A stretch of DNA of 59,250 bases, from assembly GCA_019119815.1 (NCBI GenBank), contig DWWH01000061.1, forward strand, positions 1 through 59,250. The letters are read 5' to 3'. Both the position numbers and the translations under genes were made by a program. This DNA comes from Candidatus Eisenbergiella intestinipullorum (GTDB lineage Bacteria; Bacillota; Clostridia; Lachnospirales; Lachnospiraceae). A model generated the notes under the pieces. It made no database searches and had not been told where the DNA came from. It worked only from the letters and a program-made list of their open reading frames with translations. Positions 26,519 through 35,202 of the stretch are shown piece by piece (position 1 is the first letter of the stretch; each line of letters starts with the position of its first letter).

Positions 26519-27644
26519 TGAGATAGCGCAGACTGTGAGCCTGTGTGGGATGAATATCCATATAAATAAATGAAGTGGGAATACGGGTGTGGATGACTGA
26601 AAAATCTCCTCGGATCTGGGCAAGAAGCAGGTTCAGGGCATTCTGAACCATGGCGCGGGAATCTTGCTGGATAAAATGAACGCCGGGCAGATAAGGAGGA
26701 TCGAAGCTGACGATTTCAAAATCCACACCCGGCATTCTGCCTGTCTCAATAACTGCATAGTAAGCAATCTGGGCGATTTCAGCATTGGTACAGAAAATTC
26801 CCCGCAAATGAGAATGCCGGTTCAAATAGGTCAGAATAGTATTCATGATGTATTCGATTCGATTTTCACTTGTCTGATTAAGCAGATGAAGATCGTTGAT
26901 CAAACAGTCATTTTGGACAGTAAATGAAGACCCTGCCTTAAGGAAGGCGGAGCGAAAGCTTTGATAACGTTCGTTGACAGCGCTGTTGACCAAGGGAAAA
27001 TGAAGAATGGCGGCCTGCCCGTCCACTGTATTTAGAAGGTATTCAGCGGCCAGCCGGGCTCCCTGTTCATTATCAGCGACAACATGGGAACATTTTATAT
27101 TTTCAAGATAACGATCGATAAAGACCAGGGGATAGGGCTTGCCGTGGTTAGCCCGGCTCGTAAGGCGGGAGAGCAAAGGATTGGTCCTTTCATTAACAAC
27201 AGGAAAAACGATGGTACCCTGAATACCGTTTTTTATGAATTGTTCCAGAAGCTCCTGTTCCTGCCGACAGTTTTCCAGTGAACAGCATGTATAGAGATGA
27301 TGGTTGTTTTTTTGACACAGTTCATTCAGGATCATAATATAATTTTGGTCGATAGGCGAAGAAAGGCTGGGGAAAATAGCACCGATTGATAGGGGGAGGG
27401 TAAGACTTTCTGCTCTGGAGACAGAGTAAGGGCTGGAATTCACAAAGGATCCCTTCCCCCGAACGCGGGTGATCAGACCCTGATCTGCGAGTGCATTCAG
27501 AGCGTTTTTGGCAGTAATAGCACTTACGTAATAATGTGCCATAAGTTCTGATTCGGATGGAACTTTGTCGCCTTCACGCAATTGTCCGGAAACGATCAGA
27601 TGAAAAAGATCCTGTTGGATTTTTTTGTACATGGGAATAGACAT
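26493..27644 (-). CDS. GntR/LacI hybrid transcriptional regulator (AraR-like)
   Basis: 383 residues. An N-terminal GntR winged helix (about 1-70, with PSESELMAHYYVS and GKGSFVN) is joined to a LacI-type periplasmic-binding-protein-like effector domain. This is the layout of AraR, the arabinose repressor of Bacillus, and effector binding normally releases DNA. The ATG at 27644 follows AGGAG. It lies between the two transporter-hydrolase sets and is divergent from the LacI gene. A candidate operator motif is shared between its upstream region and the first ABC operon. The effector is likely a sugar such as arabinose, by analogy only. Confidence 0.9.
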   Translation of the reverse strand: MSIPMYKKIQQDLFHLIVSGQLREGDKVPSESELMAHYYVSAITAKNALNALADQGLITRVRGKGSFVNSSPYSVSRAESLTLPLSIGAIFPSLSSPIDQNYIMILNELCQKNNHHLYTCCSLENCRQEQELLEQFIKNGIQGTIVFPVVNERTNPLLSRLTSRANHGKPYPLVFIDRYLENIKCSHVVADNEQGARLAAEYLLNTVDGQAAILHFPLVNSAVNERYQSFRSAFLKAGSSFTVQNDCLINDLHLLNQTSENRIEYIMNTILTYLNRHSHLRGIFCTNAEIAQIAYYAVIETGRMPGVDFEIVSFDPPYLPGVHFIQQDSRAMVQNALNLLLAQIRGDFSVIHTRIPTSFIYMDIHPTQAHSLRYLIKGPNQPF

Positions 27645-27948
27645 AACTAAACTCCTGTCTGTATGCTTTCATCTGCTTTCAGGCAGATTCAGATAACATC
27701 TTTGTGGTAATTTCTTTTATGATACCATTTTTATAAGGGTATAGAAACAGTTATTTTTTGTAAAGTATGAGTGGTCTGAAAATATCAGCTTTTTAGACCG
27801 ATGAGATGTATAAAACGCAGAAATGTATAAAAGAAGTGGAATGATTTTATGCAAATTCACGTATTTATTTCTGCTTGTTGACAAAAATGACAAGCATATT
27901 ATATAATCCAAACATAAGTTACACGTGTACGCAAAGGTGGTTGATGAA
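27645..27948. promoter_or_regulatory. Divergent regulator control region: LacI promoter plus operators
   Basis: TTGACA (27878-27883) and TATAAT (27902-27907), 18 bp apart, drive the LacI gene. The palindrome-bearing motif GTTACACGTGTACGC follows at 27918-27932, at the start of transcription. GTATAAAACGCAG at 27808-27820 is the inverse of the motif at 17138-17150. A clear minus-strand promoter for the GntR-type gene was not identified. Confidence 0.7.
27918..27932. promoter_or_regulatory. LacI-family operator, site 1 (autoregulation)
   Basis: GTTACACGTGTACGC contains the perfect palindrome TACACGTGTA (27920-27929). It lies 10 bases after the -10 of the LacI gene and recurs, inverted, at 29034-29048. 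Confidence 0.75.
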
Positions 27949-28941
27949 GTGGCAGCAACAACAAAAGACATTGCCAGAATTTGTAATGTATCAAGAACGA
28001 CTGTTACAAGGGCGCTTTATAATCAGGGAAGAATTTCAGAAAAGACAAGACAGGAGGTGCTTCGGGTCGCAAGGGAATTGGGGTATCAGCCGGATTTGCT
28101 GGCAAGAAGTCTGGTGAAGGGGAAATCCATGACGGTAGGGATCGCTCTCTGTGATCTGAAAAACATGTTCTTTTCCAATGTGATAGATGCAATGGAACCT
28201 GTGGCAAGAGAACGGGGATATGTGCTGAATATTACGCTGCATGATAATGACAAAGAACTGGAACGGGAGATTATTAAGCATCTGTTGGGATATAAGATTG
28301 ACGGAATGGTGATCCACCCTTCTGTTTGTTCCGAAGAGGAGTACGAATTTTTAAAAAATCTGGATTTTCCGGTTCTGGTTGTTGGCGGAGCCCCTCTGGG
28401 AGATCTCCCTTTTGTTGGAAATGATGAGTATGAGGCGGCAAAAAGGGCGACAGAACAGATGATTCGCAGAGAATATGATATTCTGTATTTCGTTTTCCCT
28501 GATTTCGATGATCCGAAGAAGGAATTTGCCGGTCATCAGGAACGGTATCGGGGATTTGCAGAAGTGGCGAAGGCATCCGGAAAAAGGTATGAGGTGCTGG
28601 GAAATGGGAATTATATAGAAAAAGCACTGGGGGTCATCAGAGAAGCAGAGCAGGATGGAAAACGGGTTGCTTTTTTATGTTCTGGCGATTTTTATGCAGC
28701 ACGGATCATGATGGCAGCATATCAAGAGCATTTAACAGCAGGAATTGATTATGGCTTGATGGGATTTGACAATGATGAACTGATGAAAATCCTTCCGGTC
28801 AGACTCTGGACAGTTGAAAATCATAAGGAAGAAATCGGAAAAAGAGCAATCAGTGAATTAATAGATCTGATCGAGCGAAAAAAAGACAGGGGAGAGAAAG
28901 TAAATATACCCTTTGAACTTGTCCGGGGAAATTCTTTGTAA
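27949..28941 (+). CDS. LacI-family transcriptional repressor
   Basis: 330 residues. The N-terminal helix-turn-helix reads TTKDIARICNVSRTTVTRAL, followed by the hinge (LLARSLVKGK) and a sugar-binding core. The GTG at 27949 is chosen because AAAGGTGG lies upstream and the helix-turn-helix begins four residues in; an ATG eight codons earlier would place extra residues before it. It is followed by a permease-permease-binding protein-GH51 operon, which it very probably represses together with itself through the repeated operator. The effector is likely a sugar taken up by that transporter. Confidence 0.92.
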   Translation: MAATTKDIARICNVSRTTVTRALYNQGRISEKTRQEVLRVARELGYQPDLLARSLVKGKSMTVGIALCDLKNMFFSNVIDAMEPVARERGYVLNITLHDNDKELEREIIKHLLGYKIDGMVIHPSVCSEEEYEFLKNLDFPVLVVGGAPLGDLPFVGNDEYEAAKRATEQMIRREYDILYFVFPDFDDPKKEFAGHQERYRGFAEVAKASGKRYEVLGNGNYIEKALGVIREAEQDGKRVAFLCSGDFYAARIMMAAYQEHLTAGIDYGLMGFDNDELMKILPVRLWTVENHKEEIGKRAISELIDLIERKKDRGEKVNIPFELVRGNSL

Positions 28942-29033
28942 AAATAGCAGGCAGAGAGGAGCAATACTGCCGAAGCTGGTGGTTCTGGAATCATAGGCCG
29001 GGTGAAAACTACGGCCATGGTTTTTGGAAAAGT

Positions 29034-29048
29034 GCGTACACGTGTAAC
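29034..29048. promoter_or_regulatory. LacI-family operator, site 2 (second ABC operon)
   Basis: GCGTACACGTGTAAC is the exact reverse complement of the 15-base motif at 27918-27932. It lies 16 bases before the permease start codon and immediately upstream of its ribosome site. No strong separate promoter is visible between 28942 and here. Confidence 0.75.
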
Positions 29049-29064
29049 CAGAAAGGAGGAAGGT

Positions 29065-29964
29065 ATGAAAAAGAAAAAAGACAGAAAAAGAGAGAGAGCA
29101 GCAGTCTTGTTTATCCTGCCGTCAGCAATCGTTTTGACTGTTTTCATCGTGGTGCCGATTATTTATGGCTTTTATATTAGCCTGCTGAATTACAATCTTG
29201 CGATGCCGGCATCTGCAAGAAGGTTTGTGGGCTTGAAAAATTATATTACTGTTTTATCAAGCGGTGATTTCAGACAGTCCATGCTCTGGACAGCGATTTT
29301 TGTACTCATATCCGTATCCGGAACAGTGGTACTGGCAATGGCATTAGCCTTGCTTCTGAATTCTCCGAAATTGAAGGGAATATCAGGACGCCTGGCCAAA
29401 ACGGTTTTTATCCTTCCGATGATGTTGTGTCCACTGGTCGTTTCAAATATCTGGTATATTATTTTTGCTCCTAATTATGGATTGATTAATTCTACTTTAA
29501 ATAGGCTGGGAGCTTCTACGATCAGCTTTTTTGGAGATACCTTCTGGGCCAGACTGGCAATCCTTGTAGTAGAGTTCTGGTGGGCGACGCCTTACATTAT
29601 GATCATTCTGCTTGCGGCTTTGACAACAGTTCCTAATGAGCTGACAGAAGCGGCCCAGATAGAAGGAGCAAGAAAGGATCAGATTTTTTTCAGGATAACA
29701 CTTCCGTATATATCCGGTTTTGTTGTTTTGGTGTTTTCTATCCGGTTGATGGATGCGCTTCGTATGTTTGATATTTCCTTTGCATTGACAGAAGGGGGAC
29801 CTCAAAAGTCTACGGAAACGATTGCATTTTATATTTATGAAACAGGCTTTAAATATTTAAAGGTGGGAGAGGCATCTGCTGCATCATTTATCCTGTTTTT
29901 GCTGATTGTCTTGGTTACTTTTCTGTTCATTAAAATTACCGGAAAAGCTGCACCTGTGGATTAG
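29065..29964 (+). CDS. Sugar ABC transporter permease, second system (MalF type)
   Basis: 299 residues with six membrane helices after a very basic N-terminus. The EAA loop is present (EAAQIEGA, about residues 213-220). It resembles the permease at 17239 closely in layout (the SYNLAMP- or NYNLAMP-like loop after helix 1, then RRFVGLKNYI or RHFVGLDNYI), so the two importers are paralogues. The start at 29065 follows AAAGGAGGAAGGT; a longer frame from 29002 runs through the operator and is rejected. No ATPase gene is nearby. Confidence 0.93.
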   Translation: MKKKKDRKRERAAVLFILPSAIVLTVFIVVPIIYGFYISLLNYNLAMPASARRFVGLKNYITVLSSGDFRQSMLWTAIFVLISVSGTVVLAMALALLLNSPKLKGISGRLAKTVFILPMMLCPLVVSNIWYIIFAPNYGLINSTLNRLGASTISFFGDTFWARLAILVVEFWWATPYIMIILLAALTTVPNELTEAAQIEGARKDQIFFRITLPYISGFVVLVFSIRLMDALRMFDISFALTEGGPQKSTETIAFYIYETGFKYLKVGEASAASFILFLLIVLVTFLFIKITGKAAPVD

Positions 29965-29973
29965 GAGGAAAAT

Positions 29974-30807
29974 ATGGTAAAGAAAAAGATTGGAAATCAT
30001 ATCTATAGAGTTATCGTTATCCTGCTTGCTGTTATCTTTGCCTTTCCTTTATTCTGGACATTTACCATGTCGTTTAAAGAAAGAGAGGATATTTTTACAA
30101 CAACGCCGCCATTGTTGCCGACTGTATGGACGATGAGCAATTTTAGAGAAGTATTCAGTACCAGCGGAGCAGTGCAGTTTTTCAAAAACAGCTTTCTGGT
30201 TTCCATTATGACGACTGTGCTTGTAGTTGTCCTTTCGACAACCTGTGCTTTCGGTTTACAGAGAATGGCAGGAAAGAACAGCAAAAGGCTGTCAAACTCG
30301 ATTTTGATGCTTCGGATGATTCCTGTGATGGTTCTGACTATTCCATTGTATTTGATTTTTCGGAAACTCGGATGGATCAATTCTCTGCCTGCACTGACCA
30401 TGTGCTATGTGGCGCTTTCTCTTCCTCTGGCGATATGGCTGTGTCTGGGGTTTTATGGAGGAATACCGGAAAGTATTTATGAAGCGGCTGTGATGGACGG
30501 AGCGAACGAATTACAGCTTTTTAAAAATATTGCTTTGCCCTTAATTTCAAACAGTATTGTTGTGGTTGTACTTCAGACATTTTTCTTCGCCTGGAATGAA
30601 CTGGCACTTGCGATGGTTCTGATCAATAAGACAGAAAATAGAACTATGGCGGTGGGAATCAAGTATTGGGCAGGAAATACGCTGGAAACACCATTTGCCA
30701 GAATGGCAGCAGCGGGAATGGTATGTATTATACCAACCGTTATCATTACGGTTTTTGCACAGAATTATTTGGTGAAGGGATTTGTAAACGGGGCAGTAAA
30801 AGGGTAA
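29974..30807 (+). CDS. Sugar ABC transporter permease, second system (MalG type)
   Basis: 277 residues, six helices, an EAA loop (EAAVMDGANE, about residues 171-180) and the family tail KGFVNGAVKG. It starts 9 bases after the first permease, with TAGGAGGAAAAT as ribosome site, and is paralogous to the gene at 18169. Confidence 0.93.
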   Translation: MVKKKIGNHIYRVIVILLAVIFAFPLFWTFTMSFKEREDIFTTTPPLLPTVWTMSNFREVFSTSGAVQFFKNSFLVSIMTTVLVVVLSTTCAFGLQRMAGKNSKRLSNSILMLRMIPVMVLTIPLYLIFRKLGWINSLPALTMCYVALSLPLAIWLCLGFYGGIPESIYEAAVMDGANELQLFKNIALPLISNSIVVVVLQTFFFAWNELALAMVLINKTENRTMAVGIKYWAGNTLETPFARMAAAGMVCIIPTVIITVFAQNYLVKGFVNGAVKG

Positions 30808-30837
30808 AAATAAAAACAAATTAAAGGAGGAAAGGGT

Positions 30838-32292
30838 ATGAAAAAAAAGATGGTAGCAATGTTGATGTCAGGGATTCTGGCTGTAACGATGCTGGCAGGA
30901 TGTGGAAACCGGAAAGGAGATGAAGAGAAGCAAGAAGAATCCTCTGCAGTGGAGACATCTGCCGCAGAAGAAAGTGAAACGCAGGTTATATCAGGGGACA
31001 ACGATGCTGTAAATGCACAGGCATACGGAATTGACCTGAATTTGAATCTGGATGACGCACTTCAGGGACAGTATAAGGGACAGGAAATTACTGTATTCTG
31101 CTGTACAGGAGAGTTTTCAGAGCCTTTGCAGGAATCTATAGATGCTTTTGAGCAGCTTTCCGGCGCAAAGGTAAATCTATATGTATACAGCTTTGATGAA
31201 TTAAATACCAAAATATCTCTGGCTTTTTCCGGAGATGAGGACATGGATGTGTGCTGCTTTGTGAGCGCGTATATGGAAACTTATAATAGCTTGGGACAGC
31301 TGGCAAACTTGACTGCACTATCGGAGCAGTACGGAGCAGAAAGCTATAACTGGAACGGTTTTTCTGAAGCTTTGATCGGAAGGACAAGTGATGAAAACGG
31401 TGTGTACGCTGTTCCGTATCAGATTTGTGAAATGATGGATTTTTATAGGAAGGATCTGCTGGAATCTCCGGAGGTACAGGCTCAGTATCTGGAGGCGACG
31501 GGAAAAGAGCTTACGGTACCTTCCACTCCGGAAGAACTGGCAGAGATTGCTGCATTTTTTACTCGAAGTCAGAATCCGGATTCTCCGACGGCTTATGGCT
31601 ATATTGAGCAGGGGATTACAAATGCGCTTCTTTGGTCATGGATGGGAAGGCTTGGGTATTATGGAGGAGAGATGTTCGGAGAAGACTGGAATGTGGAGTT
31701 TAACAGTGAAGCCGGAGAAAAGGCGATGGAGTGGGGAAAATCCATGCTTTCCTATCAGCCGGATAACTGGAATGAACTGGGGTTTGATGAAGTAAATACA
31801 CTTATGACGTCAGGAGAAGCTTTTATCTGCGAAAACTGGAGCAGTGCCTATCCGTCTCTGAATACTGGAGAAATGGAAGGGAAAATTGGATGTATGGTTA
31901 CGGCGGGAAACTCTCCGGTACTTTCCGGATGGAGCCTTGGAATCAATGCTTTGTCAGAAAAGCAGGAGCTGGCATGGAAGTTTATTGAATTCTGTACTTC
32001 CGAGGATGGAGAGCTTACCAGAGTGGATAATGGCGTTGCGCCTGCCAGAGAGATCAATATGCAGCGTGTAGTGGAAGCTGGAGAAGACAGTGGATTTTAT
32101 GAGGCATTGGCTGAAAGCCTGGCCTGTGAGAAAACGGTATGGGGAGATATTTGCCTTCCGTATCTGGGCTCCCAGGGGACGTCCATCATTGATACTTATA
32201 CCCAGTCTGTGTATAAGGGGGAAATGGAAGTCAAAGATGGTTTAAATGCAATGCAGAACGATATTGAAGCTGCAATGTCATCTGTTCAGTAG
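30838..32292 (+). CDS. Sugar ABC transporter substrate-binding lipoprotein, second system
   Basis: 484 residues. The signal peptide has lipobox LAGC (Cys22) and a Glu/Ser-rich linker, and the body is an extracellular solute-binding protein family 1 fold. It shares FYRKDLLE and a QNPDSPTAYGY segment with the first system's protein, but has diverged elsewhere, which suggests a different ligand. The GH51 gene follows 30 bases after its stop without an intervening terminator, unlike the first operon. The ribosome site is AAAGGAGGAAAGGGT. Confidence 0.92.
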   Translation: MKKKMVAMLMSGILAVTMLAGCGNRKGDEEKQEESSAVETSAAEESETQVISGDNDAVNAQAYGIDLNLNLDDALQGQYKGQEITVFCCTGEFSEPLQESIDAFEQLSGAKVNLYVYSFDELNTKISLAFSGDEDMDVCCFVSAYMETYNSLGQLANLTALSEQYGAESYNWNGFSEALIGRTSDENGVYAVPYQICEMMDFYRKDLLESPEVQAQYLEATGKELTVPSTPEELAEIAAFFTRSQNPDSPTAYGYIEQGITNALLWSWMGRLGYYGGEMFGEDWNVEFNSEAGEKAMEWGKSMLSYQPDNWNELGFDEVNTLMTSGEAFICENWSSAYPSLNTGEMEGKIGCMVTAGNSPVLSGWSLGINALSEKQELAWKFIEFCTSEDGELTRVDNGVAPAREINMQRVVEAGEDSGFYEALAESLACEKTVWGDICLPYLGSQGTSIIDTYTQSVYKGEMEVKDGLNAMQNDIEAAMSSVQ

Positions 32293-32322
32293 AGAGAACG
32301 GATATAGAAAATGGAGGTGTAT

Positions 32323-33837
32323 ATGATAACGATAAAAGTATATCCTGGACATGTTCAGAATAGAATAAACAGAGGGCTGCTCGGACATTTTGTGGAGCAG
32401 TATCCAGGAAATATTCCAGGAGGAATCTATGATCCGGAAAGTGAATTCGCTGATGAAGACGGATTTCGGACCGACATTCTTGAAAAAATGAGGGAGATGG
32501 GTGTAACGCAGATTCGTTGGGCCGGAAATTTTAGTTCTGCCTATCATTGGATGGATGGGATTGGTCCTTCCGACAAGAGACCGAAAAAGCTGAATTTTGC
32601 CTGGGATGCCTTGGAAGATAACCGCCATGGAACTGCGGAGTTTATCAAATTGTGCCGTAAGGTGGGCGCGGAACCGATCATCGGTGTTAATATGGGAAGC
32701 GGGACCCCGGAAGAAGCCATGAACTGGGTTGAATATTGCAACGGAACGGAAGACACCTTTTACGCAAATCTGAGAAGAAGGGATGGGTATGAAGAGCCGT
32801 TTCGGGTGAAAAACTGGTGCTTGGGGAATGAAAGCTATGCACAGTGGCAGTTTGGTATGATGGAAGCTGAGGAATATGCAAAACAGGCAATTCACTATGC
32901 TTTTGCAATGAGACGGGCTGATCCGACGATCTTATTGACGGCTGTCGGGCTGGAAACAGATCCGGACTGGAATTATAAGGTGGCGTCGAAATTGAGTGTC
33001 AGAGCGGTACCCTATGCTCAAAATGGTGGGGACTATATGGACTATATGTCAGCCCACTATTACCCGATCGGAAATGAAAGCGCTTTTTCGGATTCGGATT
33101 ATGAAACGAGAATATCAATGGGAGAGTTTTTCCATGAAAGAACCATGCTGATGCGAAGTGCAATGGAAGCTGCAGCAGATGATTCAGAATATCATGCAAA
33201 AATTGTATGGGATGAATGGAATCCGATGGGGGTACGGGATGGAAGTGAATTTACACTGGAAATGGCTTTATGGTCATCACTGATTCTGAATTCATTTATC
33301 AAAGATTCAAAATATGTGGAGCGGGCAAATTATACATTTGTGGTAGGAGGAAATGGCCCGATCCGGCCGGAGGGCGATCGGCTCCTCCTCCAGCCTGAGT
33401 TTTATCTGATGAAGTTGTATTCAGAAGTGATGGGAGACCAGTTGATTGAGAATATCAGTGATGTTCCTGCCGTTCAGGTAAAAATGCCTGTAGATTTCAG
33501 ATGGCCGAAATGGGGAAGAAATAAATATAAACTGCGCGATATTCCGCTATTGGATGTGGTGGCCACCAGAGGAAAGAACGGGATTACGATCTTTGTAACC
33601 AATTTAAGCCGCGAAGAGGATCTGGATGTAGACATCAGTATACAGGAATGGGATATAAACGCGGAAAAAGCAGTGATACATACGATCTGGAACAAAGACA
33701 TCCGGGCAAGAAATACACTGGATAAAATTAATGTAGAAATTCGGAGGAAAGAAGTCGAGATTACCCAAAATAAAATTTCATGTCATTTTAAATGCCATTC
33801 TATTAATGCGGTAACAGTATATATGTCTCTTTCATAA
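32323..33837 (+). CDS. Glycoside hydrolase family 51 protein (divergent arabinofuranosidase-like)
   Basis: 504 residues, the normal GH51 size: a TIM barrel plus a C-terminal beta-sandwich. Acid/base Glu170 lies in LGNES and nucleophile Glu298 in WDEWN, so both catalytic carboxylates are kept. Compared with the second GH51 at 52158, the conserved [13 protein letters not shown] segment reads RWAGNFSSAYHW, and the glycine-rich loop after the acid/base residue is replaced by YAQWQFG. A shifted substrate preference is therefore likely. The start follows GGAGGTGT, and an upstream ATG at 32311 overlaps that site. There is no signal peptide. It is the last gene of the LacI-controlled operon. Confidence 0.88.
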   Translation: MITIKVYPGHVQNRINRGLLGHFVEQYPGNIPGGIYDPESEFADEDGFRTDILEKMREMGVTQIRWAGNFSSAYHWMDGIGPSDKRPKKLNFAWDALEDNRHGTAEFIKLCRKVGAEPIIGVNMGSGTPEEAMNWVEYCNGTEDTFYANLRRRDGYEEPFRVKNWCLGNESYAQWQFGMMEAEEYAKQAIHYAFAMRRADPTILLTAVGLETDPDWNYKVASKLSVRAVPYAQNGGDYMDYMSAHYYPIGNESAFSDSDYETRISMGEFFHERTMLMRSAMEAAADDSEYHAKIVWDEWNPMGVRDGSEFTLEMALWSSLILNSFIKDSKYVERANYTFVVGGNGPIRPEGDRLLLQPEFYLMKLYSEVMGDQLIENISDVPAVQVKMPVDFRWPKWGRNKYKLRDIPLLDVVATRGKNGITIFVTNLSREEDLDVDISIQEWDINAEKAVIHTIWNKDIRARNTLDKINVEIRRKEVEITQNKISCHFKCHSINAVTVYMSLS

Positions 33838-33881
33838 GCAAACCTTACGGGGAGCTGTCAGGAAACAGGCAGAATCAAATA

Positions 33882-33926
33882 GAGGCCGGTGTGACTTACG
33901 CGAGATCACGCCGGCCTCCGGCTTTT
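33882..33926 (+). terminator. Terminator at the end of the second ABC-GH51 operon
   Basis: GAGGCCGGTGTGAC / ATCACGCCGGCCTC gives a 14-bp stem with G-U pairs, followed by CGGCTTTT. It marks the right edge of the low-GC island. Confidence 0.75.
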
Positions 33927-34031
33927 CATCATCAAAAATTACTCCGGAAAAAGAATTTAGCACTTTAAGACAAGCGGAATAAAAGGGAAGCGGCAAGATT
34001 GATAGGGATTCCCAGTTAAAAAAAGTCCGTA

Positions 34032-34904
34032 TCAGACGGGATCATCCCCGCCCTCGCCCCGGCGTTCCAGCGCCCTGTATTGGGCCGGAGTCATACCATG
34101 GTGCTTCTTAAAGGCGCTGCAGAACACGCTTTCGCTGGAAAAGCCGGTGTTGAAGCAGATGTCCTTCACGGGAAGGCGGGTATTTTTCAGAAGGTATCTG
34201 GCGGTGGCGAGACGGGTATTGACCAGATATTCATGCGGGGTGAAGCCGGTTTCCTTTTTGAAGGTGCGGATGAAATGGTACTGGCTCAGGCCCGCCTGCC
34301 CGGCAAGCCGGGGGATGGAAATGTCCTGGGCGAAATGCTCGTTGATGAAGGTGATGGTCCGTTCCGCCATATCCGCGCAGCCGCGGGGGCCGCCGCCTTC
34401 CGGAGAAAAGAGCAGAAATTCCGTGAGGATGTCCGTCAGATAGCGGGACAGCAGCGGTTCGCGCACTACGCTGCCGCTGTAAAAAACCTTCAGGATGTCG
34501 GTCAGCCGGCGCAGAACGGGATGGGGATCGGTGAGGGAGAATACATATCCCAGTCTGGAAACAATGTTTCTATAATGGGCTCTTGCCGTGACACCGTCAA
34601 AATGGCACCACAGACATTCCCATCCGGTCTGCGTGGAATAGGCATGTCTTTTGTAGCAGTCGATCAGGATGAACTGTCCGGCCGAGGCATGAAAGCTGCG
34701 GCCCTCAAAGGTCAGCTCCATTTCTCCCTTCTGAATATACATCAGCAGAAAGCTGTCGAAGGATTCTCTGGTGAGGGAATAACCCGGCAGATAGGAAAAC
34801 AGGCCGCATTGCAGCGGGTACAGGAACATTTCCTGCGCCATGCGGCTGGGTGAATAGACGAAATAATCCGATGCAGGAGCGACAAGATCTTCGCAGGATT
34901 TCAT
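34032..34904 (-). CDS. AraC-family transcriptional regulator
   Basis: 290 residues. The N-terminal AraC-type cupin sensing domain covers about 20-165. The C-terminal double helix-turn-helix covers about 185-285, with the signature INEHFAQDISIPRLAGQAGLS then GFSSESVFCSAFKKHHGMTPAQYR read in pieces. It probably activates the divergent DUF5107 gene, whose promoter has a poor -35. The start at 34904 follows GGAGGTG; a GTG three codons upstream overlaps that site. GC-rich codon use contrasts with the island to its left. Confidence 0.92.
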   Translation of the reverse strand: MKSCEDLVAPASDYFVYSPSRMAQEMFLYPLQCGLFSYLPGYSLTRESFDSFLLMYIQKGEMELTFEGRSFHASAGQFILIDCYKRHAYSTQTGWECLWCHFDGVTARAHYRNIVSRLGYVFSLTDPHPVLRRLTDILKVFYSGSVVREPLLSRYLTDILTEFLLFSPEGGGPRGCADMAERTITFINEHFAQDISIPRLAGQAGLSQYHFIRTFKKETGFTPHEYLVNTRLATARYLLKNTRLPVKDICFNTGFSSESVFCSAFKKHHGMTPAQYRALERRGEGGDDPV

Positions 34905-35202
34905 AAGGCACACCTCCGAAACATATATCTGACAAGAATCCTTACAGGAAAAACACAGGGTCTACGCTTTCATAATACCCGTGAGGAAAGAAAAATACAA
35001 TAGCAAAAAATATCAATCAGACAGCAAAACACAGGAATGCTTTTGGGAAGGGGACGGGGTAGAATCCATTTTATGGAAAAGGAACTCCGTTTTCCGGGCG
35101 GCGCCGCTGATGCGGCCTGCGGGACGGACAGGTATGGACGGCCTGCGCTCAAAGAGAAAAGGGTGTTCCTGAAATGAGATTTCAAAAAGAATGGAGGAAG
35201 CC
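34905..35202. promoter_or_regulatory. Divergent AraC / DUF5107 control region
   Basis: On the plus strand a -10-like TAGAAT lies at 35060-35065 without a good -35 element, as expected for an activator-dependent promoter. No clear direct repeats or palindromes stand out. No gene is seen here. Confidence 0.35.
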
